From: Nitrospira sp.
Lineage (GTDB): Bacteria; Nitrospirota; Nitrospiria; Nitrospirales; Nitrospiraceae
Length of the DNA stretch: 64,000 nucleotides
Reading direction: 5' to 3'
Assembly: GCA_018242765.1 (NCBI GenBank)
Contig: JAFEBH010000009.1
Coordinates: forward strand, 124,001 to 188,000
The translations under genes and the position numbers were made by a program. The notes beneath the pieces were generated by a model. The model was given only the letters and a program-made list of their open reading frames with translations. It ran no database searches and was not told the DNA's origin. Below, piece by piece: positions 8,981 through 17,297 of this stretch. Position 1 is the stretch's first letter, and each line of letters begins with the position of its first letter.

Positions 8981-10384
8981 CTATGATGACGGTGTGGAGG
9001 CCTGCTCCAGTACGGTGTGCAACGATTGGTAGAGACATTTCGCCACCGCGGCATTGCCGGCAGGTGAATAATGGTCGACCAAAAACCGGTCTGTGGGATT
9101 TACTTCCAGCAAACAAGGAGTTGGGTCAAGGAATGGAAGTCCAGCTTCTTGTAGGACTTGCTTCCCAATAGGAAGAGTTGAGGGATTTGAAAAATCAGCT
9201 TTACTCGGGAAATAAATCAAAATGGGGATCGATCCGGATTCTGTTGCTGAGCGAATGAAACTCTGGAGAATCGATCTATTGATCGACAGCGTATCAGTTG
9301 AATAATCCGCTTTCCATTCCGGGTACATTGTCGAGAACAGTCGAAAGAGATACGAGAGATGAAGTGCACTCGTCTCCCAATCGTTCCGTTTGTAGCCTGG
9401 TTGATGGTGAAGAGAGGGAAGATCCGAAGGGGAACTATAAGCGAAGATCTCGCTAGGGGCGATTGTCGGGACATTGATCACCGTCAATTCACCATCGCGG
9501 ACGATAAAGCGAGGTTTTGAAAAAGGCCAGTCCCACTGAGGAACAGCCAGGAATGGATAGACCCACATCGTGCGAGTAAGGTCATGGGAAATGATACTGA
9601 AGAGCACGACGCGTGGTTTCCGACCGGATACATCTTTTTTATAACGCAAATAGGCCTGATCGACACCATAACTGGGAACGCCGTAGTTGAGGAGTTGGAA
9701 TTTGTCACCCAACATCTGGCCTAGATGAAATGCCCAGCTCTCTTCAAATCTCACCTCTTCGGCAAATGTGAACGAGTCGCCCACTAAGGCAATCTCCATG
9801 GTTCCCTCGGACTTCGTGACAGACGTCCCTGGGCGTGCGGTGCGCGTTCCCAATGGGCTGGAGAAGTAGAGCCCGTTGGCGCTCTGCCGTTCTGGCCCTA
9901 CCGTCCAGCCAAGTTGGCTATCAGAGACGATGTAGGAAAGATCGCCATCAGCCTTCTCAATATGTTGTCGGTAACGGAGTTTCACCTTGTCCCAACTTTT
10001 GGGATTCAATGGCCGATTGGCAAAGACGTCACCATATGGGGATGGGAGAGACCCTGCTCTCACAATAAACTCACCGGTGATCGTAAGCAGGACGAGGGTC
10101 ACGAGGTTCATCCCTACAATGAGAGCAAACCGGATGGATCGTGGCCGCCGACTGAGCAGATAGTAGTGTATGACAAATCCCCCAGCGGTGAAGAAGGTCA
10201 TGATGGCGCAGAGAAAAATCATCCCCGGCGTGCTGGTGAGGAAGGCGTCGAGGGGCTGGAGCCCTTTTATGTACAGCGTAGCAGCGATGACCACAATCGA
10301 GAGTTCCCAAATCGAGAGTGCGGCAAGCAACAGCAATTCCTGATTTGCGAGTGCGGCATCTGAAACTTGGTTGTCGTCGCTCAT
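8981..10384 (-). CDS. Membrane-anchored SGNH/GDSL-like hydrolase family protein
   Basis: A 467-residue protein with three or four N-terminal membrane helices (within about residues 15-110) followed by a soluble domain resembling SGNH-fold esterases or acyltransferases. The block-I Ser lies in VGDSFTFAEE (about residue 200), the block-III-like Asn in LLNYGVPSYG, and the C-terminal Asp/His pair in FLVDHYSPAGN (about residue 435). Such proteins often add or remove acyl groups on surface polysaccharides, but the substrate here is unknown. It is transcribed toward the response regulator and its stop lies about 50 bases from that gene's stop; no terminator hairpin is obvious between them. Confidence 0.75.
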   Translation of the reverse strand: MSDDNQVSDAALANQELLLLAALSIWELSIVVIAATLYIKGLQPLDAFLTSTPGMIFLCAIMTFFTAGGFVIHYYLLSRRPRSIRFALIVGMNLVTLVLLTITGEFIVRAGSLPSPYGDVFANRPLNPKSWDKVKLRYRQHIEKADGDLSYIVSDSQLGWTVGPERQSANGLYFSSPLGTRTARPGTSVTKSEGTMEIALVGDSFTFAEEVRFEESWAFHLGQMLGDKFQLLNYGVPSYGVDQAYLRYKKDVSGRKPRVVLFSIISHDLTRTMWVYPFLAVPQWDWPFSKPRFIVRDGELTVINVPTIAPSEIFAYSSPSDLPSLHHQPGYKRNDWETSALHLSYLFRLFSTMYPEWKADYSTDTLSINRSILQSFIRSATESGSIPILIYFPSKADFSNPSTLPIGKQVLQEAGLPFLDPTPCLLEVNPTDRFLVDHYSPAGNAAVAKCLYQSLHTVLEQASTPSS

Positions 10385-10945
10385 GGCTTTCCACCTGTCA
10401 ATTTAAAAAGCATGCTGAGATTCAAAGGCGAATCAGATTTTAGTGCCAGGTCGAATGCCTGATGGAGATGGCAGTATTTGCCCGAATGTGTCAGGTGATA
10501 TCTAAACCGAGATGCTGGGTTCATTGGGAGGAAGGACATTCAGGCCAGTATTGAGTACGACGTCGGACAATAAGTGTATCAGTCCGGTCAATTGTGAAGC
10601 TAGATGGTGAACACCATAGTAGCAGTGGGTTTTCAACTACATCTACCGAGGAATCCCTAGCCATTCAGGGGAAAGCATCTGGGTCAATATGGAGAAGGAC
10701 TTGAGGTGGGTCTCAGGGGATGGATGATCTCAGGCCGGAACTGTTTCAGGGGCGGAAGGTGCCGCAAGGCGAGATAGAGACTTGCGACGTGACAGGTGAG
10801 GAGTCCCTCAGTGGCGAGGCAGCTCCCCCATAGGTTCTTGCGAGCCCAAACTGTGTTGGTGTGGACTTATAAGTCGCGATTTCAGGGTGATATGATGAAA
10901 CGCTGTTGAGGGGGTACGATTTTTTACCATGGGAAGGGGTGAACC
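10385..10945. other. Intergenic stretch, no gene recognised
   Basis: This 560-base gap separates two divergent genes and probably holds both promoters. I saw no convincing coding frame, repeat or RNA. An AAGGGG Shine-Dalgarno sequence directly precedes the next gene's start at 10946. Confidence 0.5.
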
Positions 10946-11362
10946 ATGACCATCAAGCGAGTGCAGGCGTATCTGAGTCTCATAGGGAGCATTGTGCTTT
11001 TCACAGGGGTGGCTGTAGCCGCTGAACCAGCGGATGTTGAGAGGTTCGTCAATGCTCGCATTGAGATCGGCGAGATGATGACGAACTACTTCAAGGGTGG
11101 AGCTGGGTATGGGGGGGATGGCCAGCGGCCGTCGGCCGAGCGCATGAATGAGATGAGGGCGGATATCAATAGCAAGCTGACAGCCATTCTTGCTAAACGT
11201 GATCTGACGCTCGATGATTATCGGACACGCAGCGCAGACGTGTTTGCGGATGATGCAGCGGTCAAGCAGTACCTGAGCGAGCACCCTGATCTCAAACAGC
11301 GTTACGACGCACTTCCGCTCGATCGAATGGGGCGTGGGGGGAGTACTGGGAGGGGGTATTAG
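10946..11362 (+). CDS. Small exported protein of unknown function
   Basis: A 138-residue protein with a clear N-terminal signal peptide (hydrophobic core about 8-22, likely cleavage after VAVAA). The mature part is helical and charged, with a Gly-rich loop near residues 50-60 and a Gly/Arg-rich tail. It loosely resembles short periplasmic helical proteins such as DUF4168 members, but I cannot assign a family. It starts behind an AAGGGG ribosome-binding site and precedes the aldo/keto reductase in the same direction with a 48-base gap. Confidence 0.7.
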   Translation: MTIKRVQAYLSLIGSIVLFTGVAVAAEPADVERFVNARIEIGEMMTNYFKGGAGYGGDGQRPSAERMNEMRADINSKLTAILAKRDLTLDDYRTRSADVFADDAAVKQYLSEHPDLKQRYDALPLDRMGRGGSTGRGY

Positions 11363-11410
11363 CGGGCGGTGACTTATCTCAGTGAGATCTCCGGAGGGTA
11401 AATTTGTCTT

Positions 11411-12382
11411 ATGCAATACGTTCATCTCGGTCGCTCAGGGCTCAAAGTCAGTCGGCTCTGTCTTGGCACGATGAATTTCGGACCCCAGACGAGCGAGGGG
11501 GACAGCTTCGCCATCATGGATCGAGCGTTAGATCTCGGTATCAACTTTTTTGACACCGCTAACGTGTATGGCTGGAAGCTCGGTGAAGGCTGGACAGAGC
11601 AGATCATCGGCCGGTGGTTGTCACAGGGGGGAGGTCGTCGGGACAAGGTGGTGCTCGCCACCAAAGTATTCGGCCGGATGGGAGAGTGGCCGAACCAGTC
11701 TCGCCTTTCAGCCCGCCATATCAAGCAAGCTTGCGAGGAGAGCCTTCGCCGGCTTCACACAGACTGGATCGATTTGTACCAGATGCACCATGTCGATCGG
11801 GAAACACCGTGGGAGGAAGTCTGGCAGGCGATGGAGCAGTTAGTTCGAGAAGGCAAGGTGGTCTATGTAGGCAGCAGCAACTTTGCCGGGTGGCATCTGG
11901 TTCAGGCTCAGGAAGCCGCGAAGAGTCGTCATTTTCTAGGGCTCGTCTCCGAGCAGAGTCTTTACAACCTGACAGAACGCACGATTGAGCTGGAAGTCAT
12001 CCCTGCTTGTGAGGCCTATGGGATCGGTCTGATCCCCTGGAGCCCGCTAGGGCGGGGGCTCTTAGCCGGAGTGCTGCAGCCAGCCGACAGTGGGCGCCGC
12101 GCGGACGAAGAGCTGAAGAAAGAGATAGAGAAGTCGCGGATGAAATTAGAAGCCTATGAAGCCTTATGTGCACGGATTGGTGAACGTCCAGCGGATGTCG
12201 CCCTCGCGTGGCTGCTCCATCAAAAGGCCGTCACCGCACCGATTATTGGGCCGCGCACCATGGAGCAGCTTGACGAGGCGATGCGAGCTCTGAGTCTCAC
12301 ACTGAGCAACGATACCTTGAAACAGTTGGACCAACTCTTCCCAGGACCTGGTGGCACAGCACCGGAGGCCTATGCGTGGTAA
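11411..12382 (+). CDS. Aldo/keto reductase
   Basis: A 323-residue NADPH-dependent oxidoreductase of the AKR superfamily with a TIM-barrel fold. The catalytic tetrad is visible as D48, Y53, K85 and H126 (FFDTANVYG, LATKVFG, YQMHHVD). The cofactor-binding segment IIGPRTMEQLDE and the terminal APEAYAW are typical of the YajO/tas-like branch. A GGAGGG ribosome-binding site lies a dozen bases before the start. The substrate is unknown. A decayed copy of the extreme 3' end of an AKR gene lies at 17298-17352, the far side of the accessory region that begins directly after this gene. Confidence 0.93.
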   Translation: MQYVHLGRSGLKVSRLCLGTMNFGPQTSEGDSFAIMDRALDLGINFFDTANVYGWKLGEGWTEQIIGRWLSQGGGRRDKVVLATKVFGRMGEWPNQSRLSARHIKQACEESLRRLHTDWIDLYQMHHVDRETPWEEVWQAMEQLVREGKVVYVGSSNFAGWHLVQAQEAAKSRHFLGLVSEQSLYNLTERTIELEVIPACEAYGIGLIPWSPLGRGLLAGVLQPADSGRRADEELKKEIEKSRMKLEAYEALCARIGERPADVALAWLLHQKAVTAPIIGPRTMEQLDEAMRALSLTLSNDTLKQLDQLFPGPGGTAPEAYAW

Positions 12383-12408
12383 ATGCCGAATGTTCCGTGT
12401 CGGATTAG

Positions 12409-12608
12409 CCCGCATTATTCATGACGGTTCTCGACCCATCGACCAGCTCAGGGTCCCGAGCACCGTCGAGGGATGAAACCGCCGAGACGCTATGCGAGAC
12501 GGGCACGCGAAGGGCGAGCCTGCCCGCTTGGCCATGAAAAAACCATGGCCAAGCTTGTCGCAGCAGCGTATGGGCGGTTGCAGGGGAAGCGCTCATGAAT
12601 AATGCGGG
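12409..12608. mobile_element. 200-bp MITE with perfect 16-bp terminal inverted repeats
   Basis: The left end is CCCGCATTATTCATGA (12409-12424) and the right end its exact reverse complement (12593-12608). TTAG occurs immediately outside both ends (12405-12408 and 12609-12612), consistent with a 4-bp target-site duplication. Inside is an 11-bp perfect hairpin, GCTTGGCCATG at 12526-12536 with its complement at 12544-12554. No open frame inside could encode a transposase. It lies just after the aldo/keto reductase stop. The mobilising transposase family is not identified. Confidence 0.8.
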
Positions 12609-12669
12609 TTAGGTCGAGAGATTCGATTGAGAAACGGCAGGATCGACTATCCATGATGGCCGCTATCGG

Positions 12670-12717
12670 GCAGGAGCGGAAGTTCGGCACCGAGATCGCA
12701 TCGCCTGAAAGCGGTCC
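12670..12717 (+). repeat. Partial copy (C) of a dispersed repeat
   Basis: Shares the right-hand part of the longer copies at 12891-13065 and 14324-14500, with the common core AGCGGAAGTTC and, as in copy A, the ending AGCGGTCC. The sequence is diverged and noncoding. Confidence 0.6.
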
Positions 12718-12890
12718 TCAGCACATCGACGTCGTACACGGCCGCAGGACCCACGATCGGCCCGGGGCTCGGCCGAAGGGGGAATTCATGTGATCGTTCA
12801 CATGAACGAGTTGCGTGGGAGCCTGGAAGTCGGAAGTGTGGGTGTAGATAGATTATTAAGGTATCAAAGCATGACTCTATCAATATATGC

Positions 12891-13065
12891 CATGCTCGTT
12901 GTGCGTTTCAATGAATTGCACGGTGTGACCATGTATCAAGCGTTCTCATGCGGATTGGTGTAACCTCCTTTTCTGGTAACGGTCGGTCATATACGTCTGC
13001 GTTGGGTCAAAGACCGGCCACAAGCGGAAGTTCAGTAGCGAGGTCGCACCGCCTGTAAGCGGTCC
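12891..13065 (+). repeat. Dispersed ~175-bp repeat, copy A (upstream of HEPN-motif gene)
   Basis: Begins CATGCTCGTTGT and aligns over its whole length, with small gaps, to copy B at 14324-14500 in the same orientation. Shared blocks include CGTTTCAATGAAT, GGACCATG/TGACCATG, ATGCGGAT, GGTCGGTC and AGCGGAAGTTC. The two copies bracket the 13190-14206 gene as direct repeats. No coding potential or terminal inverted repeats are apparent. Confidence 0.7.
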
Positions 13066-13189
13066 CTATCTCTCTAGCATTAACGTGGAGATCACCGGTG
13101 CTGCGCGGCTTTATCGCGTAGCAGTCCGGTGGACTGCAGGGGTATGTGTCTGTTGCGCGCCCCCAGCCTGCCTGCTCTTCAGCAAGCAG

Positions 13190-14206
13190 CTATGACAATG
13201 GAACAAGCTGACCTCCCATCTGTATTCCGTAGCTGTACCGAACGTTTTGGAATCTACGTTGATCCGGTGCCAACTCAATTACGTGAACGGGAAAGCCGGC
13301 AACTTCGCCAACATGTCGCGCACACAAGAAAACCATCATTAGCTCGACGACACTTACCAATGATTCGAAGGCACTTTCAAAGAAACCGGTGACCTCAGAC
13401 TTGGGCATCGGCGACTTAGGGTGAATGACCTCAATCGTAGGGGGAACCAAGACGTTGTTTCTATCGATGGAGAAATCTAAAACGACGAGGCGTTGTTCCG
13501 GCCGAGGATGCTCCACGCAATTGCGTGCAGCCCTAATCAACTTGAGGAAGCCTATGTTCTCCGCCAAGAATTGAGGAAAGTTGTCAATATCGTGTGGGCC
13601 TGAATCAATCTTCGTTTTCAGGCTATCCCATCCGCCGGAGCTCACATCTGAGTGGAACAACTGGACGGTTTTGAATAGATCTTTTAGTGCGTGATCGGAG
13701 CGCTGAAGATATTCGTTGCAGCTGGCCTCAACGTTACTGACCGCAGGCAAGACAAGGGAGCGATCTTCGCGGATATTTGAATCAATTGCTTGTACAGCTT
13801 CGGACTCCAGTCCACGGTGCTTCTGAAGTATCTGCTGTGCTCCGGCAATGTCCTGCGCAATACCCAGAACAAGATCAAAGGCCTTTCTCCAGACATCCGC
13901 AGTAAAACAAGAGCTCATAAAGAGCTGACGAGCAGTTAGAACGACCGCACCTACCCACGAATCTGCGGCGCCAAATGGCAGAATCTTTTGAACCGTATTC
14001 GGCACACTTGGATTGGTTCGCACTGGATCAATTTGATCAGCAAGAGCTACCTCGTAGATTCCCTTGTCTTTGACTACCAGCAGCCGGTCACCGGTAGAAA
14101 TCATTTCTCTAATCGGCGTGTCATCGTCTGGGGTAGTAATTGTCAGTGAGCAGGCACTATCGCGTAGCCGGTCGATAGATCGCTTCTTTTCATCTGGATT
14201 TTTCAT
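13190..14206 (-). CDS. Unknown protein with a HEPN-type RNxxxH motif
   Basis: A 338-residue soluble protein with no signal peptide or membrane segment. Most of it is predicted helical. The segment RAARNCVEH (R228, N229, H233) matches the RNxxxH signature of HEPN ribonuclease domains, which act as RNA-cutting toxins or phage-defence effectors. The N-terminal 100 residues look like a separate small beta-rich domain and match nothing I recognise. The gene is flanked by direct copies of a dispersed repeat, lies in a gene-poor region, and its codon use looks less biased to G/C-ending codons than the housekeeping genes here. The HEPN call rests on one short motif in a helical context, so it is tentative; that the frame is a real gene is more secure. 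Confidence 0.6.
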   Translation of the reverse strand: MKNPDEKKRSIDRLRDSACSLTITTPDDDTPIREMISTGDRLLVVKDKGIYEVALADQIDPVRTNPSVPNTVQKILPFGAADSWVGAVVLTARQLFMSSCFTADVWRKAFDLVLGIAQDIAGAQQILQKHRGLESEAVQAIDSNIREDRSLVLPAVSNVEASCNEYLQRSDHALKDLFKTVQLFHSDVSSGGWDSLKTKIDSGPHDIDNFPQFLAENIGFLKLIRAARNCVEHPRPEQRLVVLDFSIDRNNVLVPPTIEVIHPKSPMPKSEVTGFFESAFESLVSVVELMMVFLCARHVGEVAGFPVHVIELAPDQRRFQNVRYSYGIQMGGQLVPLS

Positions 14207-14323
14207 TGGACTGGTATGGCTAGCTCACCATGACACATACCTACGTTTAGGCCGATCCGTATAAGAACCGGATTTGCCAATTTTTATCCGTATAACACGC
14301 CACTACGGTGCAAGAAAAATAGG

Positions 14324-14500
14324 CCATGCTCGTTGTCGTTTCAATGAATCGCAACGGTGGGACCATGTTTAACGGGTCTTTATGCGGATCGATGTAAGCC
14401 CCCCTTCTACTAGCGGTCGGTCGTGGACTTTGGCTTTGGGTCGGAGACCGATGGTCGAAGAAAAGCCAAGAGCGGAAGTTCGGCGCTGAGATTACACCGT
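14324..14500 (+). repeat. Dispersed ~175-bp repeat, copy B (downstream flank of HEPN-motif gene)
   Basis: Full-length relative of copy A (12891-13065) in the same orientation, starting CATGCTCGTTGT. It differs by scattered substitutions and a short insertion before AGCGGAAGTTC. The gene at 13190-14206 lies between the two copies. Confidence 0.7.
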
Positions 14501-14656
14501 GTTATCCTGCCGCGCTCATGTTTACCTCAGCATACAGGAACGGGGAAAAGGGGACAGGCTACATTTCAAATGGTCTCAAAGACTGTTCGAAAGTAGCTAT
14601 CCCCTTTTCTTTTCTGGATCCTACTAAGACGCTTCAATCCATTTTGTCTCGCTTGG

Positions 14657-14785
14657 TCACTTTTCCCTCGGCAAGATGCCCTTCGGTTCTAGTTCCTGAA
14701 TCTTTCCTTCTGCGAGTTCCATCAAGAAATCCTTCACCGTCTTTCCCTTGTGGGCTGCCGCCACTTTGACCTTGCGCTCAGTCAA
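14657..14785 (-). pseudogene. Truncated ribbon-helix-helix antitoxin-like gene
   Basis: The C-terminal 40 residues (VKVAAAHKGKTVKDFLMELAEGK and on, written short here: GKTVKDFLMELAEGK) look like the two helices of an Arc/CopG-type ribbon-helix-helix protein, but the N-terminal DNA-binding strand is missing. A TTG start at 14785 overlapping the stop of the upstream gene, behind a GGAGAGGGG ribosome-binding site, would give a 42-residue product. A longer frame from 14854 runs inside the upstream gene and is not family-like. I read it as a remnant that may still be translated. Confidence 0.45.
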
Positions 14786-14985
14786 GATTCCCCTCTCCGA
14801 GGTTGCTTCGTGAGCGACCAGAACAACGCGCCCACCCAGCCTATCACGGTCCATCCGAACGAGAGATTCACGATCGCAAGCAGGAAGGAGTTGGGGTGGC
14901 CTCGTGCGAGGGCGAGAAAGGTTGGAAGGAAATACAAGAAAGTCGCACCCAGGACATAGAGGACAGAGGGGAGATCATTGTCCAT
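14782..14985 (-). CDS. Superinfection immunity family membrane protein
   Basis: A 67-residue protein with two membrane helices. The pattern FLPTFLALARGH, a polar loop, then NLSFGWTVIGWVGALFW is the signature of the T4 Imm-like superinfection immunity family (PF14373), found in phages and widely in bacterial accessory DNA. A strong GGAGGAGG ribosome-binding site lies just before the ATG. In T4 the family member blocks DNA injection by related phages; whether this chromosomal relative protects against phage is unknown. The gene is directly followed, with overlap, by a truncated ribbon-helix-helix remnant. Confidence 0.75.
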   Translation of the reverse strand: MDNDLPSVLYVLGATFLYFLPTFLALARGHPNSFLLAIVNLSFGWTVIGWVGALFWSLTKQPRRGES

Positions 14986-15291
14986 GGGGCGCCTCCTCCA
15001 TGCGGGCGTAAGGTGTTCTCTTCTACTTCCACCGCCGCTTGGTGTGCAATGACCGACTGGTTATTGTGAGATGAAATCAGAGTCAGATCTTATTTCATGT
15101 GTCAACCCATTACCCTACAGTTACAATGCACCTGGTGGTCAAAGTATGATGCTCCATGGCCTAACCTATTTCGGCACAAGCTGAAACAAGGGACCGTTTT
15201 ACCTTGCACTGTTTCCCCACATGACCAAGCCTCGAGTGAACAGCAGAACTCTCCTTTTTTGCGGCGTAATCTGTGCACAGCGTTACGCCGC
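14986..15291. other. Intergenic stretch, nothing recognised
   Basis: About 300 bases between two minus-strand units. No coding frame with plausible codon use, repeat or RNA structure was seen. Confidence 0.4.
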
Positions 15292-15606
15292 TCAGCGCTT
15301 CTTGCCGCGTCTGCTGGCGCGCGTCGTGAGGCGCGATGTCTTTTCTGCAAAGCGGCCTGCCACAAACTTATGCAAGACGCTCGCAATCAGCGTTTGATAG
15401 GGAATGCCTTCTTCCGCAGCGCGCGCTTGGATTTCAGAAAGGTCAGGGGTGGAGAGTCTAATATTGACCCGCTTGTTTTTGCTGAGGGTCGCACGAGCAT
15501 ACTCGCGATATCGACGCAATGCCGCATCGGACGTCACCGTTGATGTTAGCTTACCGGCCTCGAACGCCGATAGAACTTGTTTCTCATAGCGATCAAGAGT
15601 TTTCAT
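15292..15606 (-). CDS. Antitoxin of BrnTA-like pair (CopG/RHH family)
   Basis: A 104-residue protein whose middle, KNKRVNIRLSTPDLSEIQARAAEEGI, shortened here to RVNIRLSTPDLSEIQ, is the strand and first helix of a ribbon-helix-helix DNA-binding domain of the CopG-antitoxin type (PF12441). The basic tail ends in RRGKKR. The start codon overlaps the toxin stop by ATGA, giving the toxin-first gene order typical of brnTA. As in that family it should both neutralise the toxin and repress the shared promoter at 15891-15919. Confidence 0.82.
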   Translation of the reverse strand: MKTLDRYEKQVLSAFEAGKLTSTVTSDAALRRYREYARATLSKNKRVNIRLSTPDLSEIQARAAEEGIPYQTLIASVLHKFVAGRFAEKTSRLTTRASRRGKKR

Positions 15607-15884
15607 AGCTTTCCCCTCATTCCATACTCTCGCGTGGCTTTGCGGCTCGGAATAATCGTCTTCAGAAACACGTAGTCCACTTCCTCAATATGTGGCACGA
15701 GATACACATAGGAACTCACGGCCACGACAAAGAGGCCTTGGTTCGGATACCGAGTGGGATTGGGATGTCCTACAACATCCAGCAACCCACCAGTTTCGAT
15801 GGCCAACACCACATCCTCAAAGGAAACGCCCCGACCTGCTTTCAGCAGCTCGTTCTTCTGGGAATTCCATCGAAATGTTTTCAC
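15603..15884 (-). CDS. BrnT-like toxin (RelE-fold ribonuclease family)
   Basis: A 93-residue protein beginning with GTG (MKTFRWNSQKNELL), with GVSFEDVVLAIETGG and YVYLVPHIEEVDYVFLKTIIPSR. This layout fits the BrnT/DUF4258-type toxins, ribosome-independent RNases with a RelE-like fold. It is the first gene of a two-gene unit and overlaps its antitoxin by four bases. The GTG lies only six bases after a -10 box, so the mRNA is probably leaderless. Family assignment is good; activity is inferred. Confidence 0.8.
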   Translation of the reverse strand: MKTFRWNSQKNELLKAGRGVSFEDVVLAIETGGLLDVVGHPNPTRYPNQGLFVVAVSSYVYLVPHIEEVDYVFLKTIIPSRKATREYGMRGKL

Positions 15885-15890
15885 CCTGGA

Positions 15891-15919
15891 AGTATAGGCA
15901 AGTCGGTGCCTTTTGTCAT
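15891..15919 (-). promoter_or_regulatory. Promoter of the BrnT-like TA unit
   Basis: On the minus strand: -35 ATGACA (15914-15919), 17-base spacer, -10 TATACT (15891-15896), then six bases to the GTG start at 15884. The expected transcription start falls on or next to the start codon. Confidence 0.65.
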
Positions 15920-16253
15920 CATGCCTCAGTAGCGAAGTGTAGGACGTATCATCTTTCGGTGTGGAAAGAGGATAGAGGCAGCCTAGAGGTTATTGGGGCC
16001 ACATCGCGTTTTGTGTAGAGGAACCAGCATGAATAAGATGGATGTCAGGCGTGGGTGCCGACTGATGTGAAAGGTGAGGTACGTATGGGAGGCAGTGTGC
16101 TATTTCTTTGTGGGCCATAGCTTTCTCGCCGATGCCCTCCAGCCACCAAATAGTTCTCTGCCCTTCATTTCATTCGTAACCGCTTTCGTTCCATTGCCCT
16201 TGGGACGACAGCTTGCCTCTACGGTTGCAGAGCAGTTATGCTGAATCATTGGC
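15920..16253. other. Intergenic stretch, no intact gene
   Basis: About 330 bases. One plus-strand frame just before the next gene (about 16110-16241) is open and mildly coding-like after a presumed frameshift, but I cannot identify it, so I annotate no gene. Confidence 0.35.
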
Positions 16254-16925
16254 ATGACACGATCCGGCGTCATATTTTATCCGTTCCATCTGTGCCACGA
16301 GCGCACCTTGCAGCGGCTGCTGGAGCGGTATCAGCAGGTGCATTTCCGGGACTATATGGCCATACAAGTCAGTCCTTTCTGCGGGACAACGGCCTTTCCT
16401 GAACGTATGGGCGATGCCTTCCCCGACCTCCTGGCCAGCAAGCGACTGGTGCAGGGGTACAACGTCAGCGGACCGCTGAAGCCGGACACCTGCATCGCCG
16501 TGGATCGTGATCTCACCGATTCAACGTGGCGTGGGCTCTTTCATCGCGCGCTGGTGGAGAATCGCCGATTCCAACGCGGTCTGTTCGACGGCACAGACAT
16601 CACTGGGCGTCACAACGATGGCCATGCCGAGCAGACCTTGATGGTTCGTCTGAAGGATGTTTCGTTCGAGACGACTCCCTTTACGGTGGCCGGTATCCGG
16701 CAACTCAGCCGGCGACGGCTCATCGGCAGAGAAGCGGATCTCTTCGACTATGGCCTTGCCCTCCTGAAGACCTCCGCCTCACTGGTGTATACGATACAAC
16801 TGGCGACGGCTGAACAGCTGGCCGTTGCGACTGACTCGCGTGCCCATTTCACCTTACTCACTCGGCTGATAGAACGAATGGGCTGCACGATCGAGAATGG
16901 GTTGGTCGAACAAGGCATGTCTTAA
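16254..16925 (+). CDS. Conserved hypothetical protein
   Basis: A 223-residue soluble protein without signal peptide, membrane segment or recognisable catalytic motif. It opens with VIFYPFHLCHERTLQRLL and has AVDRDLTDSTWRGLFHRAL in the middle and several His/Asp residues (ITGRHNDGHAEQ) that could bind metal. Codon use resembles the core genes and it is clearly a real gene. It stands alone among decayed sequence. Function unknown. Confidence 0.65.
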   Translation: MTRSGVIFYPFHLCHERTLQRLLERYQQVHFRDYMAIQVSPFCGTTAFPERMGDAFPDLLASKRLVQGYNVSGPLKPDTCIAVDRDLTDSTWRGLFHRALVENRRFQRGLFDGTDITGRHNDGHAEQTLMVRLKDVSFETTPFTVAGIRQLSRRRLIGREADLFDYGLALLKTSASLVYTIQLATAEQLAVATDSRAHFTLLTRLIERMGCTIENGLVEQGMS

Positions 16926-16967
16926 CCCTTACGCTCAGGCTCGAACCTCCGCCCATGCCTGCCCCAT

Positions 16968-17209
16968 CAACGCCCCAAACAATTCCGGATGTCACTGAAG
17001 ACAGTGAGACCGGCAGCGGCAGCGGATTGGGGAGAAGCCGGGATAAGGGAATATTCGATCAGCTGAGGGCAAATGACGCCGAGTACTTCTGCTTTGGGTC
17101 GATAGCTGCCGGTTGCCTCCGACAGCATCTGTCCGATCACGTATTGCTTGAGTCCGATACCTATTGCGCCCAGGGTGAAGGTGTCAGGTGTGAAGTCCCG
17201 CAGGCTGTC
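16968..17209 (-). pseudogene. Coding-like fragment without start, unidentified
   Basis: On the minus strand a frame is open from an upstream TAG near 17210 to a TGA at 16968-16970. It lacks a usable start but its composition looks like protein (for example DFTPDTFTLGAIGIGLKQY and ATGSYRPKAEVLGVICPQ). It may be the C-terminal remnant of a degraded gene. I do not recognise the family. Confidence 0.35.
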
Positions 17210-17297
17210 CTATCCCCCGCGCGTCCTGACCCTTCCCAGCGTGACCGATTCCCAGGCTCCATCGCATTCGTGCAAACATCTTCAGTGGCTCACTGAT

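Noticed and set aside
10808..11425. 205-codon minus-strand frame
   Set aside because: It is the antisense shadow of the small exported protein and its upstream region; no family character.
12409..14500. Integron-like cassette array with attC sites
   Set aside because: A GTTAGGT core occurs at the MITE's right edge, but the matching left core is absent, repeat length and layout do not fit attC, and there is no integrase gene.
16955..17296. 113-codon plus-strand open frame
   Set aside because: Low-complexity, no family character, and the opposite strand of the same stretch looks more protein-like.
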